Assembly (NCBI GenBank): GCA_964429235.1
Contig: CAYSAQ010000020.1
Coordinates: forward strand, 1-27,869
Direction: 5' to 3'
Source of the DNA: CAYSAQ01 sp964429235
Lineage (GTDB): Bacteria > Margulisbacteria > Riflemargulisbacteria > GWF2-35-9 > DYQY01
Length of the DNA: 27,869 bases
Part shown: positions 7,656-14,725 of the stretch, in pieces
Numbering within the stretch: position 1 is the stretch's first letter
How the letters are laid out: each line of letters starts with the position of its first letter
Translations under genes and position numbers: made by a program
Notes under the pieces: model-generated
Seen by the model: the letters and a program-made list of their open reading frames with translations, nothing else
Databases searched by the model: none
Told to the model about the DNA's origin: nothing

Positions 7656-8307
7656 AAATTACATTATCGCAATCGATGGACCAGCAGCATCTGGAAAAAG
7701 TACCGTAGCACAGAAACTTGCAAAAGAACTAAACATTACATATCTTAGCTCTGGCTCAATTTACAGAACCATTACAAAGGTTTGTTTAGAGAACAAAATC
7801 ACAGCAAAAAACGAAAAAGTTAAAGCAATTCTACAAAATTGTAATCTATCCATAAAAGAAGCAGCTGTCTATGTTGATGACATAGATTACACGGAATTCA
7901 TTTCATTACCAATGACAGAAGCTTCTGTCTCAAAATACTCATTGCTGCCATCTGTCCGAAAAAAAGCAATGGAACTGCTTAGAGATACAGCAAAGAATCA
8001 ATCGATTGTCATGGATGGTAGAGATATCGGGTCTGTGGTTTTCCCTGACGCAAAACATAAGATTTATCTTACAGCTACTACCACTACTAGAGCAAGAAGA
8101 AGATTAAATGAATTCGTAAAGAAAAATCCATCAGAAAATTTGTCTTTAGCTGAGATGATACAAGAAATAATTGAAAGAGACCGAATGGACCGAACACGCG
8201 CAATATCACCACTAATACAAGCAAAAGATGCAATATCAATAGACAACTCAAATTTAGATATAGAGCAAACTATACAAAAGATATATAATCACATCGATAC
8301 AGTATAA
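7648..8307 (+). CDS. cmk: (d)CMP kinase
   Basis: 219 residues, normal length for cytidylate kinase, which converts CMP and dCMP to diphosphates with ATP. It shows the P-loop IDGPAASGKSTVAQKLAKEL at residues 8-27, the DGRDIGSVVFPDA motif (about 119-131), RARRRLNEF, and the lid region RDRMDRTRAISPL with its arginines. The start is the ATG inside the last codons of amrS (the bases ATGCCTAA contain both the cmk start and the amrS stop), so translation is probably coupled; no separate ribosome binding site is visible. An alternative upstream start would add 24 unusual residues and is not supported by the family. Confidence 0.95.
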   Translation: MPKNYIIAIDGPAASGKSTVAQKLAKELNITYLSSGSIYRTITKVCLENKITAKNEKVKAILQNCNLSIKEAAVYVDDIDYTEFISLPMTEASVSKYSLLPSVRKKAMELLRDTAKNQSIVMDGRDIGSVVFPDAKHKIYLTATTTTRARRRLNEFVKKNPSENLSLAEMIQEIIERDRMDRTRAISPLIQAKDAISIDNSNLDIEQTIQKIYNHIDTV

Positions 8308-8321
8308 GGAGCAACCTAGCT

Positions 8322-9020
8322 ATGAGGAAAAAGCCACTTTTAATTAGAGTGTTTAAAAAATTCTTTGGACAAGAAGGAATGACAAGATTTCAAAAGAATC
8401 TACTTACTGGTTTTTTTGTCGCACTTCCTACCATTATTACACTTTGGGTAATATCTTTTGTTATACGACTTGTTGGTACACCTTTTGGGGAAATTATAAA
8501 TAATGTATTCGCTAATGGCGAAATGACAGCAGGATATCAACTTCTATTAGGATTTGTAATTGCCATAGTCTTTCTTGCATCTTTAGGTTATTTTGCAAAA
8601 CTAGCATTCATCAGAACACTTTCTAATAAAATTGAAGACTATATTGAAACAATTCCTTTTGTTAACACTATTTATTCAACAATAAAATTATTAATAACAT
8701 CTATTCGCTCAAACTCTAAATCATTCCAAAGTGTAGCCGTTATTGAATATCCAAGAAAAGGCACATACACCTTAGCATTTATCACTCAACAGAATTTCCC
8801 AGTTACCACTACTAAATCTGGCAAAGTACTAAAAGAGATGATGTCGGTCTTTGTTCCTACAACACCAAACCCAACATCTGGGTTTTTTTTATTAGTACCA
8901 AAAAAAGATGTAGAAATCTTAGACATCTCAATAGAAGAAGGTCTAAAGCTAATTGTTTCGGCTGGGGTAATTTCACCAACTGAACGAACACAACTCACCA
9001 ACAACGACGTTTTTGTTTAA
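8322..9020 (+). CDS. DUF502 family membrane protein
   Basis: 232 residues with two transmembrane segments (about 26-50 and 66-90) and a C-terminal soluble part holding the DUF502 signature FVPTTPNPTSGFFLLVPKKD (about residues 180-199). The function of this family is not established, though a plant member (LCV/COV1) affects vascular patterning and Golgi morphology. AAGGAG lies ten to twelve bases upstream of the ATG, and the gene starts 14 bases after cmk, so it belongs to the amrS-cmk operon. Confidence 0.88.
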   Translation: MRKKPLLIRVFKKFFGQEGMTRFQKNLLTGFFVALPTIITLWVISFVIRLVGTPFGEIINNVFANGEMTAGYQLLLGFVIAIVFLASLGYFAKLAFIRTLSNKIEDYIETIPFVNTIYSTIKLLITSIRSNSKSFQSVAVIEYPRKGTYTLAFITQQNFPVTTTKSGKVLKEMMSVFVPTTPNPTSGFFLLVPKKDVEILDISIEEGLKLIVSAGVISPTERTQLTNNDVFV

Positions 9021-9052
9021 AACCCTTTACATTCGGGAATATATTATTTAAT

Positions 9053-9069
9053 TATAATATGTAAGGGAG
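9053..9069 (+). promoter_or_regulatory. -10 box and ribosome binding site of the TPR-like gene
   Basis: TATAAT at 9053-9058 is followed by AAGGGAG at 9063-9069, eight bases before the ATG at 9078. It gives a very short but Shine-Dalgarno-bearing leader, unlike the leaderless units elsewhere. No good -35 was found at the right spacing. Confidence 0.45.
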
Positions 9070-9077
9070 ACTCATAT

Positions 9078-9512
9078 ATGGAAACGCTTATTGTTCTTAT
9101 CTATGTGCTGTTATTTTTATTAGTTCTAGGCGCCGTGTTTTATTTTGCAAAAGCACCTGGCAAAAATACAAATAAAGTTGATACTGCAAGCATTCAAATA
9201 TCAGTAGAAAACAAACAGGTAAAAAAAGACAGAGCTACTGAAAACAATGAAATAATAAAAGAAGCAGAGAGCCATTTCAAAACTCTCTCGCTAAAAAACC
9301 CTTATTCCCCATTACCCTTTAAAGTAATGGCAGAATTTTACATGAAAAACAATCTTAATGATGAGGCAATAAAAAAGTGTGAGCAAATGATTCCTTATCT
9401 TAATAAGGATTTAGATATGGCCAAGCTTACTGGCATTACTCAATTCTTAGCCGGTAATCTTAGAGAAGACTTATCTGAGAAGATAATAACTTTTTATAAC
9501 AACAAAGGATAA
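9078..9512 (+). CDS. Membrane-anchored TPR-like protein
   Basis: 144 residues: an N-terminal transmembrane helix (about 4-25, LIVLIYVLLFLLVLGAVFYF), a polar linker, and a C-terminal helical region (about 55-140) with one to two TPR-like helix pairs (NPYSPLPFKVMAEFYMKNNL, NDEAIKKCEQMIPYL). Probably a scaffold that holds partners at the inner membrane. It is followed after five bases by the large hydrophilic protein, with which it is likely co-translated. No named family recognised. Confidence 0.7.
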   Translation: METLIVLIYVLLFLLVLGAVFYFAKAPGKNTNKVDTASIQISVENKQVKKDRATENNEIIKEAESHFKTLSLKNPYSPLPFKVMAEFYMKNNLNDEAIKKCEQMIPYLNKDLDMAKLTGITQFLAGNLREDLSEKIITFYNNKG

Positions 9513-9517
9513 CAATC

Positions 9518-10426
9518 ATGGATATTAACAATGTAAATCCAAGCCAAATAGTAGAACCAGGAGCTAAAGCAGATGAGTCTCTTCTAGCTGGTGCTGAGCG
9601 CGAAATAACAACACCCCAGCAAGCCAGCAATGATAACACAAGCCAAACGACAATAAACACAACTTTTAAACCTGCACTTGGTGAAGAAGCAACTGCTGCT
9701 GTTCAAAAAGACGTTGAATACAAACCAGCCCAAGATGTTGTTCAAGAAAAAACAGAAATTATAGCCAATAAAGAACAAGAAAGAATGCAAAAAATGCAAC
9801 AAAAAGAACTATTAATAAATATCAATAAAACTAAAATAGACAACCTAGGAAGCACATATTCCAGAAACCTGGATGAAGCCGCTGCAATGGGTGCTCAAAA
9901 AAAAGATATGGGACAAAAAAATATTGAAATAGACAAGAACAGACATATCCAAAGTGGAGATAAATTAGTAGATAAAATTGATATTGGTTCGGCATCTGAA
10001 GAACTCTACGAAGAATTCATGAATCCTCAAAACAAAAAAAAAGAAGAAAACTCCAAAAGTAATTTAAAAGATTTTGAGGAGGATAAACGAAAAAAAGAAA
10101 ACGATGACGAAGAAAACGAGGAAAAATCTAACACCCTCTTCTCCTTTGAAGATGATGAAGTAATTGATATTGATATAAATATACTCGCATCATCGAATCA
10201 ACTAGACAAAAAAGATGGAACAGAACCCAACTTAAGCAAAGAAATTGAAAGAAGAATAGGCATTATCGACTCTGTAACAGGACATCCTCCTAATAAGAAT
10301 AAATTAAAAAAACTTATTAACCAACTAGAAGAAAAACCAGTAAGCCCTGCATTAGAAAGAGCACTTCGCAAAGATGTTGATACACAAAACATCAGCAAAC
10401 TTCGACAAAAATTCAACAAACGTTAA
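9518..10426 (+). CDS. Hydrophilic, probably disordered protein of unknown function
   Basis: 302 residues, not recognised. There is no signal peptide, membrane segment or Cys. The N-terminal 60 residues are rich in Asn, Gln, Thr and Ala; the middle (about 165-210) is a strongly charged KKKEENSK...KRKKENDDEENEE stretch; an acidic segment DDEVIDIDINIL follows at about 211-222; the basic C-terminal quarter (about 240-302) looks helical. Length and translation are convincing: AAAGG lies nine bases before the ATG and it is immediately downstream of the TPR-like gene. It looks like a lineage-specific scaffold or regulatory partner. No terminator follows; the next gene has its own promoter. Confidence 0.75.
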   Translation: MDINNVNPSQIVEPGAKADESLLAGAEREITTPQQASNDNTSQTTINTTFKPALGEEATAAVQKDVEYKPAQDVVQEKTEIIANKEQERMQKMQQKELLININKTKIDNLGSTYSRNLDEAAAMGAQKKDMGQKNIEIDKNRHIQSGDKLVDKIDIGSASEELYEEFMNPQNKKKEENSKSNLKDFEEDKRKKENDDEENEEKSNTLFSFEDDEVIDIDINILASSNQLDKKDGTEPNLSKEIERRIGIIDSVTGHPPNKNKLKKLINQLEEKPVSPALERALRKDVDTQNISKLRQKFNKR

Positions 10427-10436
10427 GCTTTCTCTC

Positions 10437-10465
10437 TTGATAAACACCATGATTTAAACTATTAT
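10437..10465 (+). promoter_or_regulatory. Promoter of the isopropylmalate dehydrogenase-like gene
   Basis: TTGATA (10437-10442), a 17-base spacer and TATTAT (10460-10465). Transcription would start near 10472, leaving a 25-base leader with AGGAGG (10485-10490) six bases before the ATG. Confidence 0.7.
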
Positions 10466-10496
10466 TGTTGCTCAAAGAAAATTTAGGAGGAACATC

Positions 10497-11597
10497 ATGA
10501 AAGCTTATAACATAGCAGTACTGCCAGGAGACGGCACAGGACCAGAAGTAATAGCAGAAGCATTAAAAGTATTAAACGCTGTCGAGAGCAAATTTGATAT
10601 TAAATTCAACTTTACTACTCTTAACTATAATGGTGAAAGATATTTAAAAACTGGAGAAACTCTTAGCGACGAAGAAATAGAAGGACTAAAGCAATATGAC
10701 TCTATTCTACTTGGAGCAATCGGGCACCCAGGAGTAAAGCCAGGAATACTTGAAAAAGGAATACTGCTTAACGCAAGATTTGGACTAGACCAATACATCA
10801 ACCTTAGACCAATCAAACTTTATGAAAATGTTGAAACACCTCTTAAGGATAAAACTCCTGAAGATATCGACTATGTTGTAATCAGAGAAAATACTGGCGG
10901 AATCTATACTGGCACTGGCGGAATCTCTCAAAAAGGAACAGCGAACGAAGTAGCTATTCAATCTATGGTTTATTCTAGACATCAAGTAGAAAGATGTATT
11001 CGCTATGCATTTGAATACACTAAAAAACGTAATGCTAACAAATCTTGGAGAGGTCTTTCTAAAGAAGCTCTTGCTAACGGTTATACTGGGCAATTAACAC
11101 TATGTGGAAAAACAAACGTACTAACTTACGTTTTTGATTTATGGGAAAGAGTTTTCTATGAAGTTGCCAAGGAATATCCAATGGTAAAAACTGACTACAC
11201 TCACGTTGATGCAACTTGTATGTGGATGGTAAAAAGCCCACATTGGTTTGATGTAATTGTTACTGGAAACATGTTCGGTGATATTATCACTGACTTAGGC
11301 GCAATAACTCAAGGTGGCATGGGAATTGCTTCTGGTGGGAACATAAACCCAAATGGCGTTTCTATGTTTGAACCAATCGGTGGTTCTGCTCCTAAGTACA
11401 CAGGCAAAAACGTTATCAACCCAATGGCATGTATCGGTGCAGCTAGCATGCTGCTAAATGAACTTGGTGAAGCTAAAGCAGCTGATGCAATAGAAACTGC
11501 GATGAAAGAAATCATTAAAAAAATGGATTCTCAAGCAGCCGGCAAAATGGGCTACTCAACAACTGAAATCGGTGACCTTGTAGCAAAAAGCCTTTAA
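10497..11597 (+). CDS. leuB: 3-isopropylmalate dehydrogenase-family beta-decarboxylating dehydrogenase
   Basis: 366 residues of the isocitrate/isopropylmalate dehydrogenase family. Motifs: LPGDGTGPEV (residues 9-18), LLNARFGLDQYINLRPIKLY (about 90-109, substrate-binding arginines), VIRENTGGIYTGTGG (about 128-142), GKTNVLTY, the metal-binding aspartates in FDVIVTGNMFGDIITDL, and the NAD-site EPIGGSAPKYTGKNVINPMA. It resembles the mycobacterial-type LeuB more than the E. coli type. The motif RENTGG lies between the isopropylmalate (RELTGG) and isocitrate-type (RENTEG) versions and there is an insertion near residues 183-200, so malate-, tartrate- or homoisocitrate-type substrates remain possible. 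No leuA, leuC or leuD is nearby. It is monocistronic with a strong promoter, ideal ribosome binding site and terminator, so it is probably well expressed. Confidence 0.8.
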   Translation: MKAYNIAVLPGDGTGPEVIAEALKVLNAVESKFDIKFNFTTLNYNGERYLKTGETLSDEEIEGLKQYDSILLGAIGHPGVKPGILEKGILLNARFGLDQYINLRPIKLYENVETPLKDKTPEDIDYVVIRENTGGIYTGTGGISQKGTANEVAIQSMVYSRHQVERCIRYAFEYTKKRNANKSWRGLSKEALANGYTGQLTLCGKTNVLTYVFDLWERVFYEVAKEYPMVKTDYTHVDATCMWMVKSPHWFDVIVTGNMFGDIITDLGAITQGGMGIASGGNINPNGVSMFEPIGGSAPKYTGKNVINPMACIGAASMLLNELGEAKAADAIETAMKEIIKKMDSQAAGKMGYSTTEIGDLVAKSL

Positions 11598-11608
11598 TAA
11601 ATATTAAT

Positions 11609-11641
11609 AAAAGAGCCTCTTTGATTTAAGCGGCTCTTTTA
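11609..11641 (+). terminator. Intrinsic terminator after the dehydrogenase gene
   Basis: A 9-bp stem AAAAGAGCC/GGCTCTTTT (11609-11617 with 11632-11640), a 14-base loop and a short T-rich tail. It ends only a few bases before the promoter of the next gene. Confidence 0.85.
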
Positions 11642-11643
11642 TT

Positions 11644-11652
11644 TGTTATAAT
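11644..11652 (+). promoter_or_regulatory. Extended -10 promoter of the cation transporter gene
   Basis: TGTTATAAT is a consensus extended -10; the TATAAT (11647-11652) ends seven bases before the ATG at 11660, and no Shine-Dalgarno exists, predicting a leaderless mRNA. Confidence 0.7.
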
Positions 11653-11659
11653 ACTCTCT

Positions 11660-12826
11660 ATGATTACAAACTATCTCTTAAAAATATTCTTAAAAACTAA
11701 GCCAAACAATAACGACCCAAAACATCGGCAAATAGTAGCTAATATAGAAGTTGCGGCTAGTATGGCAATTAATATACTTCTTTTCTTCATGAAACTAGGG
11801 CTAGGGATTGTAAGTGGCAGCTTCGCCATGATATCCGATGCTATCCATACTCTTTCAGACATTGTTAGCTCTATTGTAGTTTGGCTTTCGTTTATCTGGA
11901 GCTCTAAGCCTGCAGATGAAGATCATCCTTTTGGCCATGGACGTGCCGAACATGTTGGCGGCATCATGGTTTCAGCCTTACTCATTGCTATTGGTTTTGA
12001 GTTCATAAAAGAATCTATTACTAATATCATCTCACCTGAAACATTTCACGTAAGCCCACTTATTTTATTCTTAATATTAATCACTATTATATTAAAAGAA
12101 ATCTCTGCTCAAATGGCATTTAAACTAGCAAAAGTTATTGATTCTAAAACACTAAAAGCAGATGCTTGGCACCATAGAACAGATGCCATTTCTTCAATAA
12201 TTGTACTAGGGGCTTTTGCGCTACAGTATCTTGGCATCTCTGGTGTAGATGGATGGGCCGGACTTATCGTATCTGGTTTTATTCTTTATACAGGGATAGA
12301 AACAGCTAAGGACTCCATTCACCCACTGCTTGGAGAAGCAACTAATATGGAGCTTATAAATAAAATAAAAACTATCTCACTCACAAACAAAAACGTACGC
12401 AATGTGCATGATATGGTAATTCACTCCTATGGTCATACAAAAGCATGTTGTCTACATACAGAAATCTCAGAAAAAATAGATATATCCAAAGCTCATGATA
12501 TTGCAGAAGAAGTTGAGGAACAATTAATAAAAGAACTAGGGTTCACCTCGGTAACCATTCATATTGATCCTGTTACTTCTGATTTTGGGAAATACCCAAA
12601 CATACCCAATGATATTGCTGCTATTGTAAAAACAGACAATAGGCTAGAAAGTTTTCATGATCTTAGATTAGCAGGAAAGAAAAATATTTTACTAGATTTA
12701 GTACCTAAGAAAAATACTACGGATATTGATATCGAAGCTCTAAAAATATCATTTAAAAAATCATTCAAAAAACTTTATCCAGAACTTAATCTTAGCTTTA
12801 AAGTAGAACCTAAATATCATTATTGA
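11660..12826 (+). CDS. Cation diffusion facilitator (probable Zn2+ efflux)
   Basis: 388 residues: a CDF transmembrane domain (about 25-225) and a long cytoplasmic C-terminal domain. The metal motifs are SDAIHTLSD in TM2 (H63, D67) and DAWHHRTDA in TM5 (H171, D175). That His/Asp + His/Asp site is typical of zinc-selective members, whereas iron/manganese members usually have four acidic residues, so Zn2+/H+ antiport is the best inference. DHPFGHGRAEH (88-98) is the conserved cytoplasmic loop. After the usual metallochaperone-like fold (to about 305) there are about 80 extra residues (TDNRLESFHDLRLAG onward) forming a second such module, as in the longer MamM-like or Bacillus-type CDFs. Confidence 0.92.
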   Translation: MITNYLLKIFLKTKPNNNDPKHRQIVANIEVAASMAINILLFFMKLGLGIVSGSFAMISDAIHTLSDIVSSIVVWLSFIWSSKPADEDHPFGHGRAEHVGGIMVSALLIAIGFEFIKESITNIISPETFHVSPLILFLILITIILKEISAQMAFKLAKVIDSKTLKADAWHHRTDAISSIIVLGAFALQYLGISGVDGWAGLIVSGFILYTGIETAKDSIHPLLGEATNMELINKIKTISLTNKNVRNVHDMVIHSYGHTKACCLHTEISEKIDISKAHDIAEEVEEQLIKELGFTSVTIHIDPVTSDFGKYPNIPNDIAAIVKTDNRLESFHDLRLAGKKNILLDLVPKKNTTDIDIEALKISFKKSFKKLYPELNLSFKVEPKYHY

Positions 12827-12849
12827 ATATCTGCGTAATGCATGTTTTC

Positions 12850-12878
12850 TAGACAATTCTTTTATTAATCAATACTAT
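12850..12878 (+). promoter_or_regulatory. Candidate promoter of the YcaO gene
   Basis: TAGACA (12850-12855), a 17-base spacer and TACTAT (12873-12878), which ends seven bases before the ATG at 12886. No ribosome binding site is present, so the arrangement is again leaderless. Confidence 0.5.
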
Positions 12879-12885
12879 ATAACAG

Positions 12886-14385
12886 ATGTCTATTAATTTT
12901 ACTATCCAAGAAGAAACAAAAGGTCCATATGATTTTGACTCTGTATACAAAACATATACATATGACCAAGATAAAACATTTGCACCTAGCAGAACCTATG
13001 CAACTATGTATAAAAAAATAAAAAAAGTTACAGAATCAGCTCGTTTAATAGAAATTCAAAATTCTCCACCTATATTCAGCTATGATTTTACTGATGGCAT
13101 ACTAACAACACATGGAAAAGGTGGAACAATAGACCAAGCAAAAGCCAGTTGCATTATGGAATTCGCAGAAAGATATAGTTGGCTACACTTTGACTATAAA
13201 AAAGCTAGCGGGTATCAAAAGATATCTTTTAATGACTTATCAAAAGAAACAAACATAGACTACCTGCATGATGCCTTAAGGTTTAGCGCAGATAATAACA
13301 ATGAGGAACTCAATGAACCATTAAAAGAAATACCTCTTAGGTGGATAGACGGATACTCAATTACAAAAAAAGAAAACATAAAATATCCATTAAGCTGGAT
13401 TAATTACTTACACGGCTCTAATGGTCTGTGCTCTGGAAACACAAAAGAAGAAGCTATAGTTCAAGGTATCTGTGAAGTACTTGAACGAAATAACTGCAAT
13501 AAATATGCAAGAAATTATAAAAATGAAAAAATTAATATAATTGATGCTTCCAGCATATCTCATCCATTGTTTGATGAAATACTTGAATTTCTAAAAAATG
13601 AAGGAACAGAGCTGATACTTCTACACATTCCTACCGGATGTGATGTTCCGGTAGTTATGGCCGGCTTTATCAATGAATCAATAAAACCAGCTATATTAAA
13701 AAAGAGCTTTGGATATGGCTGTCACACAAGCCCACTAAAAGCTGTTTTCAGAGCTATTACCGAATATTTTCAAATAAGATCTGGAACTATTAAAGAACAA
13801 ACAAAAATACCTTTTGAGATTGATATTGGCACTGGCAACTGGTTTCTTTCTCTTGACCTAGATTTAAAGTGGATAAAAGAAAACAACCCTGTCGTTCAAC
13901 TAAGCGAAATTAAAGACATTTCTTCCAATAATTTCAGTGAAGAAATCGCCAATTTAGTTGCCATTACACAAGATTATGGGATAGAACTATTAGTCGCAGA
14001 CAAAACTCACCCAAAACTTAATACGCCGGTGTTTAGAGTCTTCTCTCCTCAATCAGAGCCACCATCAAATATTCTAAAACTTCTACATGCGCCTGAATGG
14101 GTTGTCATACAACTCTATTATGAAGCAGGAATGATTGAAGAAGCAAAAAACTTTTATAAGGACCACAACAGCTTCATTAAAGATATGTCTACAGATTTAA
14201 TCAGCCAAGTTGGAGGAAGCATTTTTGGTTCCGAAATTGCTAATGTTATAAACTCATTATTAACACTACAACCAAATCCTGAAATCGATAAAATATGTTA
14301 TAAAAATTATATTATAGCTCAACAAGCTCTGCCTAGTTTTTCAAAAAAAATGCAATCTCAACTTAAAACCATGTTCCACAATTAA
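12886..14385 (+). CDS. YcaO-domain protein (ATP-dependent amide-backbone activating family)
   Basis: 499 residues. The YcaO ATP/Mg-binding elements are present in order: SCIMEFAERYSW (S88, E92, E95, R96), EEAIVQGICEVLERNN (E189, Q193, E197, E200, R201) and the later ...SPLKAVFRAITEYFQIRSG (about 284-302). YcaO enzymes phosphorylate peptide backbone amides to make azolines, thioamides or amidines, and some (E. coli YcaO itself) assist methylthiolation of ribosomal protein S12. The C-terminus lacks the PxPxP end of azole-forming enzymes and instead has an about 120-residue helical extension, as in non-RiPP members. No TfuA, E1-like partner, dehydrogenase or intact precursor peptide gene is next to it. 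The substrate is unknown. It is flanked by a zinc-type transporter and by a decayed coding region. Confidence 0.85.
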   Translation: MSINFTIQEETKGPYDFDSVYKTYTYDQDKTFAPSRTYATMYKKIKKVTESARLIEIQNSPPIFSYDFTDGILTTHGKGGTIDQAKASCIMEFAERYSWLHFDYKKASGYQKISFNDLSKETNIDYLHDALRFSADNNNEELNEPLKEIPLRWIDGYSITKKENIKYPLSWINYLHGSNGLCSGNTKEEAIVQGICEVLERNNCNKYARNYKNEKINIIDASSISHPLFDEILEFLKNEGTELILLHIPTGCDVPVVMAGFINESIKPAILKKSFGYGCHTSPLKAVFRAITEYFQIRSGTIKEQTKIPFEIDIGTGNWFLSLDLDLKWIKENNPVVQLSEIKDISSNNFSEEIANLVAITQDYGIELLVADKTHPKLNTPVFRVFSPQSEPPSNILKLLHAPEWVVIQLYYEAGMIEEAKNFYKDHNSFIKDMSTDLISQVGGSIFGSEIANVINSLLTLQPNPEIDKICYKNYIIAQQALPSFSKKMQSQLKTMFHN

Positions 14386-14404
14386 TAACTAATTTAAACA
14401 TTAA

Positions 14405-14725
14405 GGGGAATTCCTAGTAGTTACTGCTGACAAAAAAAATTATCAATAAATAACGCTCAATCTAATTTACAGGTTAAATACTCAAGCTGGAAAGAACCTT
14501 AGGCTACAAAACTGAATTAAAGATAACCCTACTTCTGCGGCTGATGCTGATGTTTTTCAAATTATGACACTTGCACTTGCAGACCAGACAGAAAACGCAA
14601 GAATCACCTCCAAGGACACCTCTAGACATGAAGCCAGAGAGGTAGCAGGGCTAACTGTCCCGTTGTGTGAAAAAAACAATGCTGATGACCAAGTAATATT
14701 AGATGTTGAAGGAAAAACTCCTTAA
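14405..14725 (+). pseudogene. Decayed coding region with two in-frame stops
   Basis: The 336-base gap between YcaO and lpxC holds no intact annotated gene. One frame reads GEFLVVTADKKNYQ, stop (TAA 14447-14449), ITLNLIYRLNTQAGKNLRLQ N, stop (TGA 14513-14515), then a 70-residue open stretch IKDNPTSAADADVFQIM... ending at 14723-14725. All three parts are in the same frame and have protein-like composition, and the middle/late part (strand, GK turn, NPTSAADADV then a helix) recalls small DUF1659/DUF2922-like proteins, though this is only an impression. No frame shift is needed to join them, so two nonsense mutations are the simplest reading. TGA is a normal stop elsewhere in this window (ompH), so recoding is unlikely. 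Confidence 0.45.
14564..14725 (+). CDS. Possible surviving 53-residue ORF within the decayed region
   Basis: From the only in-frame ATG the stretch MTLALADQTENARITSKDTS and onward encodes 53 residues ending in VILDVEGKTP. It has one Cys and no recognised domain. There is no Shine-Dalgarno or -10 box before the ATG. Its stop overlaps the lpxC stop on the opposite strand (shared TTAA at 14722-14725). It may be an expressed remnant or a true small protein; a precursor peptide for the upstream YcaO is conceivable but there is no leader/core pattern to support it. Confidence 0.25.
   Translation: MTLALADQTENARITSKDTSRHEAREVAGLTVPLCEKNNADDQVILDVEGKTP

Noticed and set aside
14513..14515. TGA recoded as an amino acid (as in some candidate phyla) to rescue the ORF behind ycaO
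   Set aside because: A TAA also interrupts the same frame, and TGA ends ompH at the usual family length, so TGA is a normal stop here.
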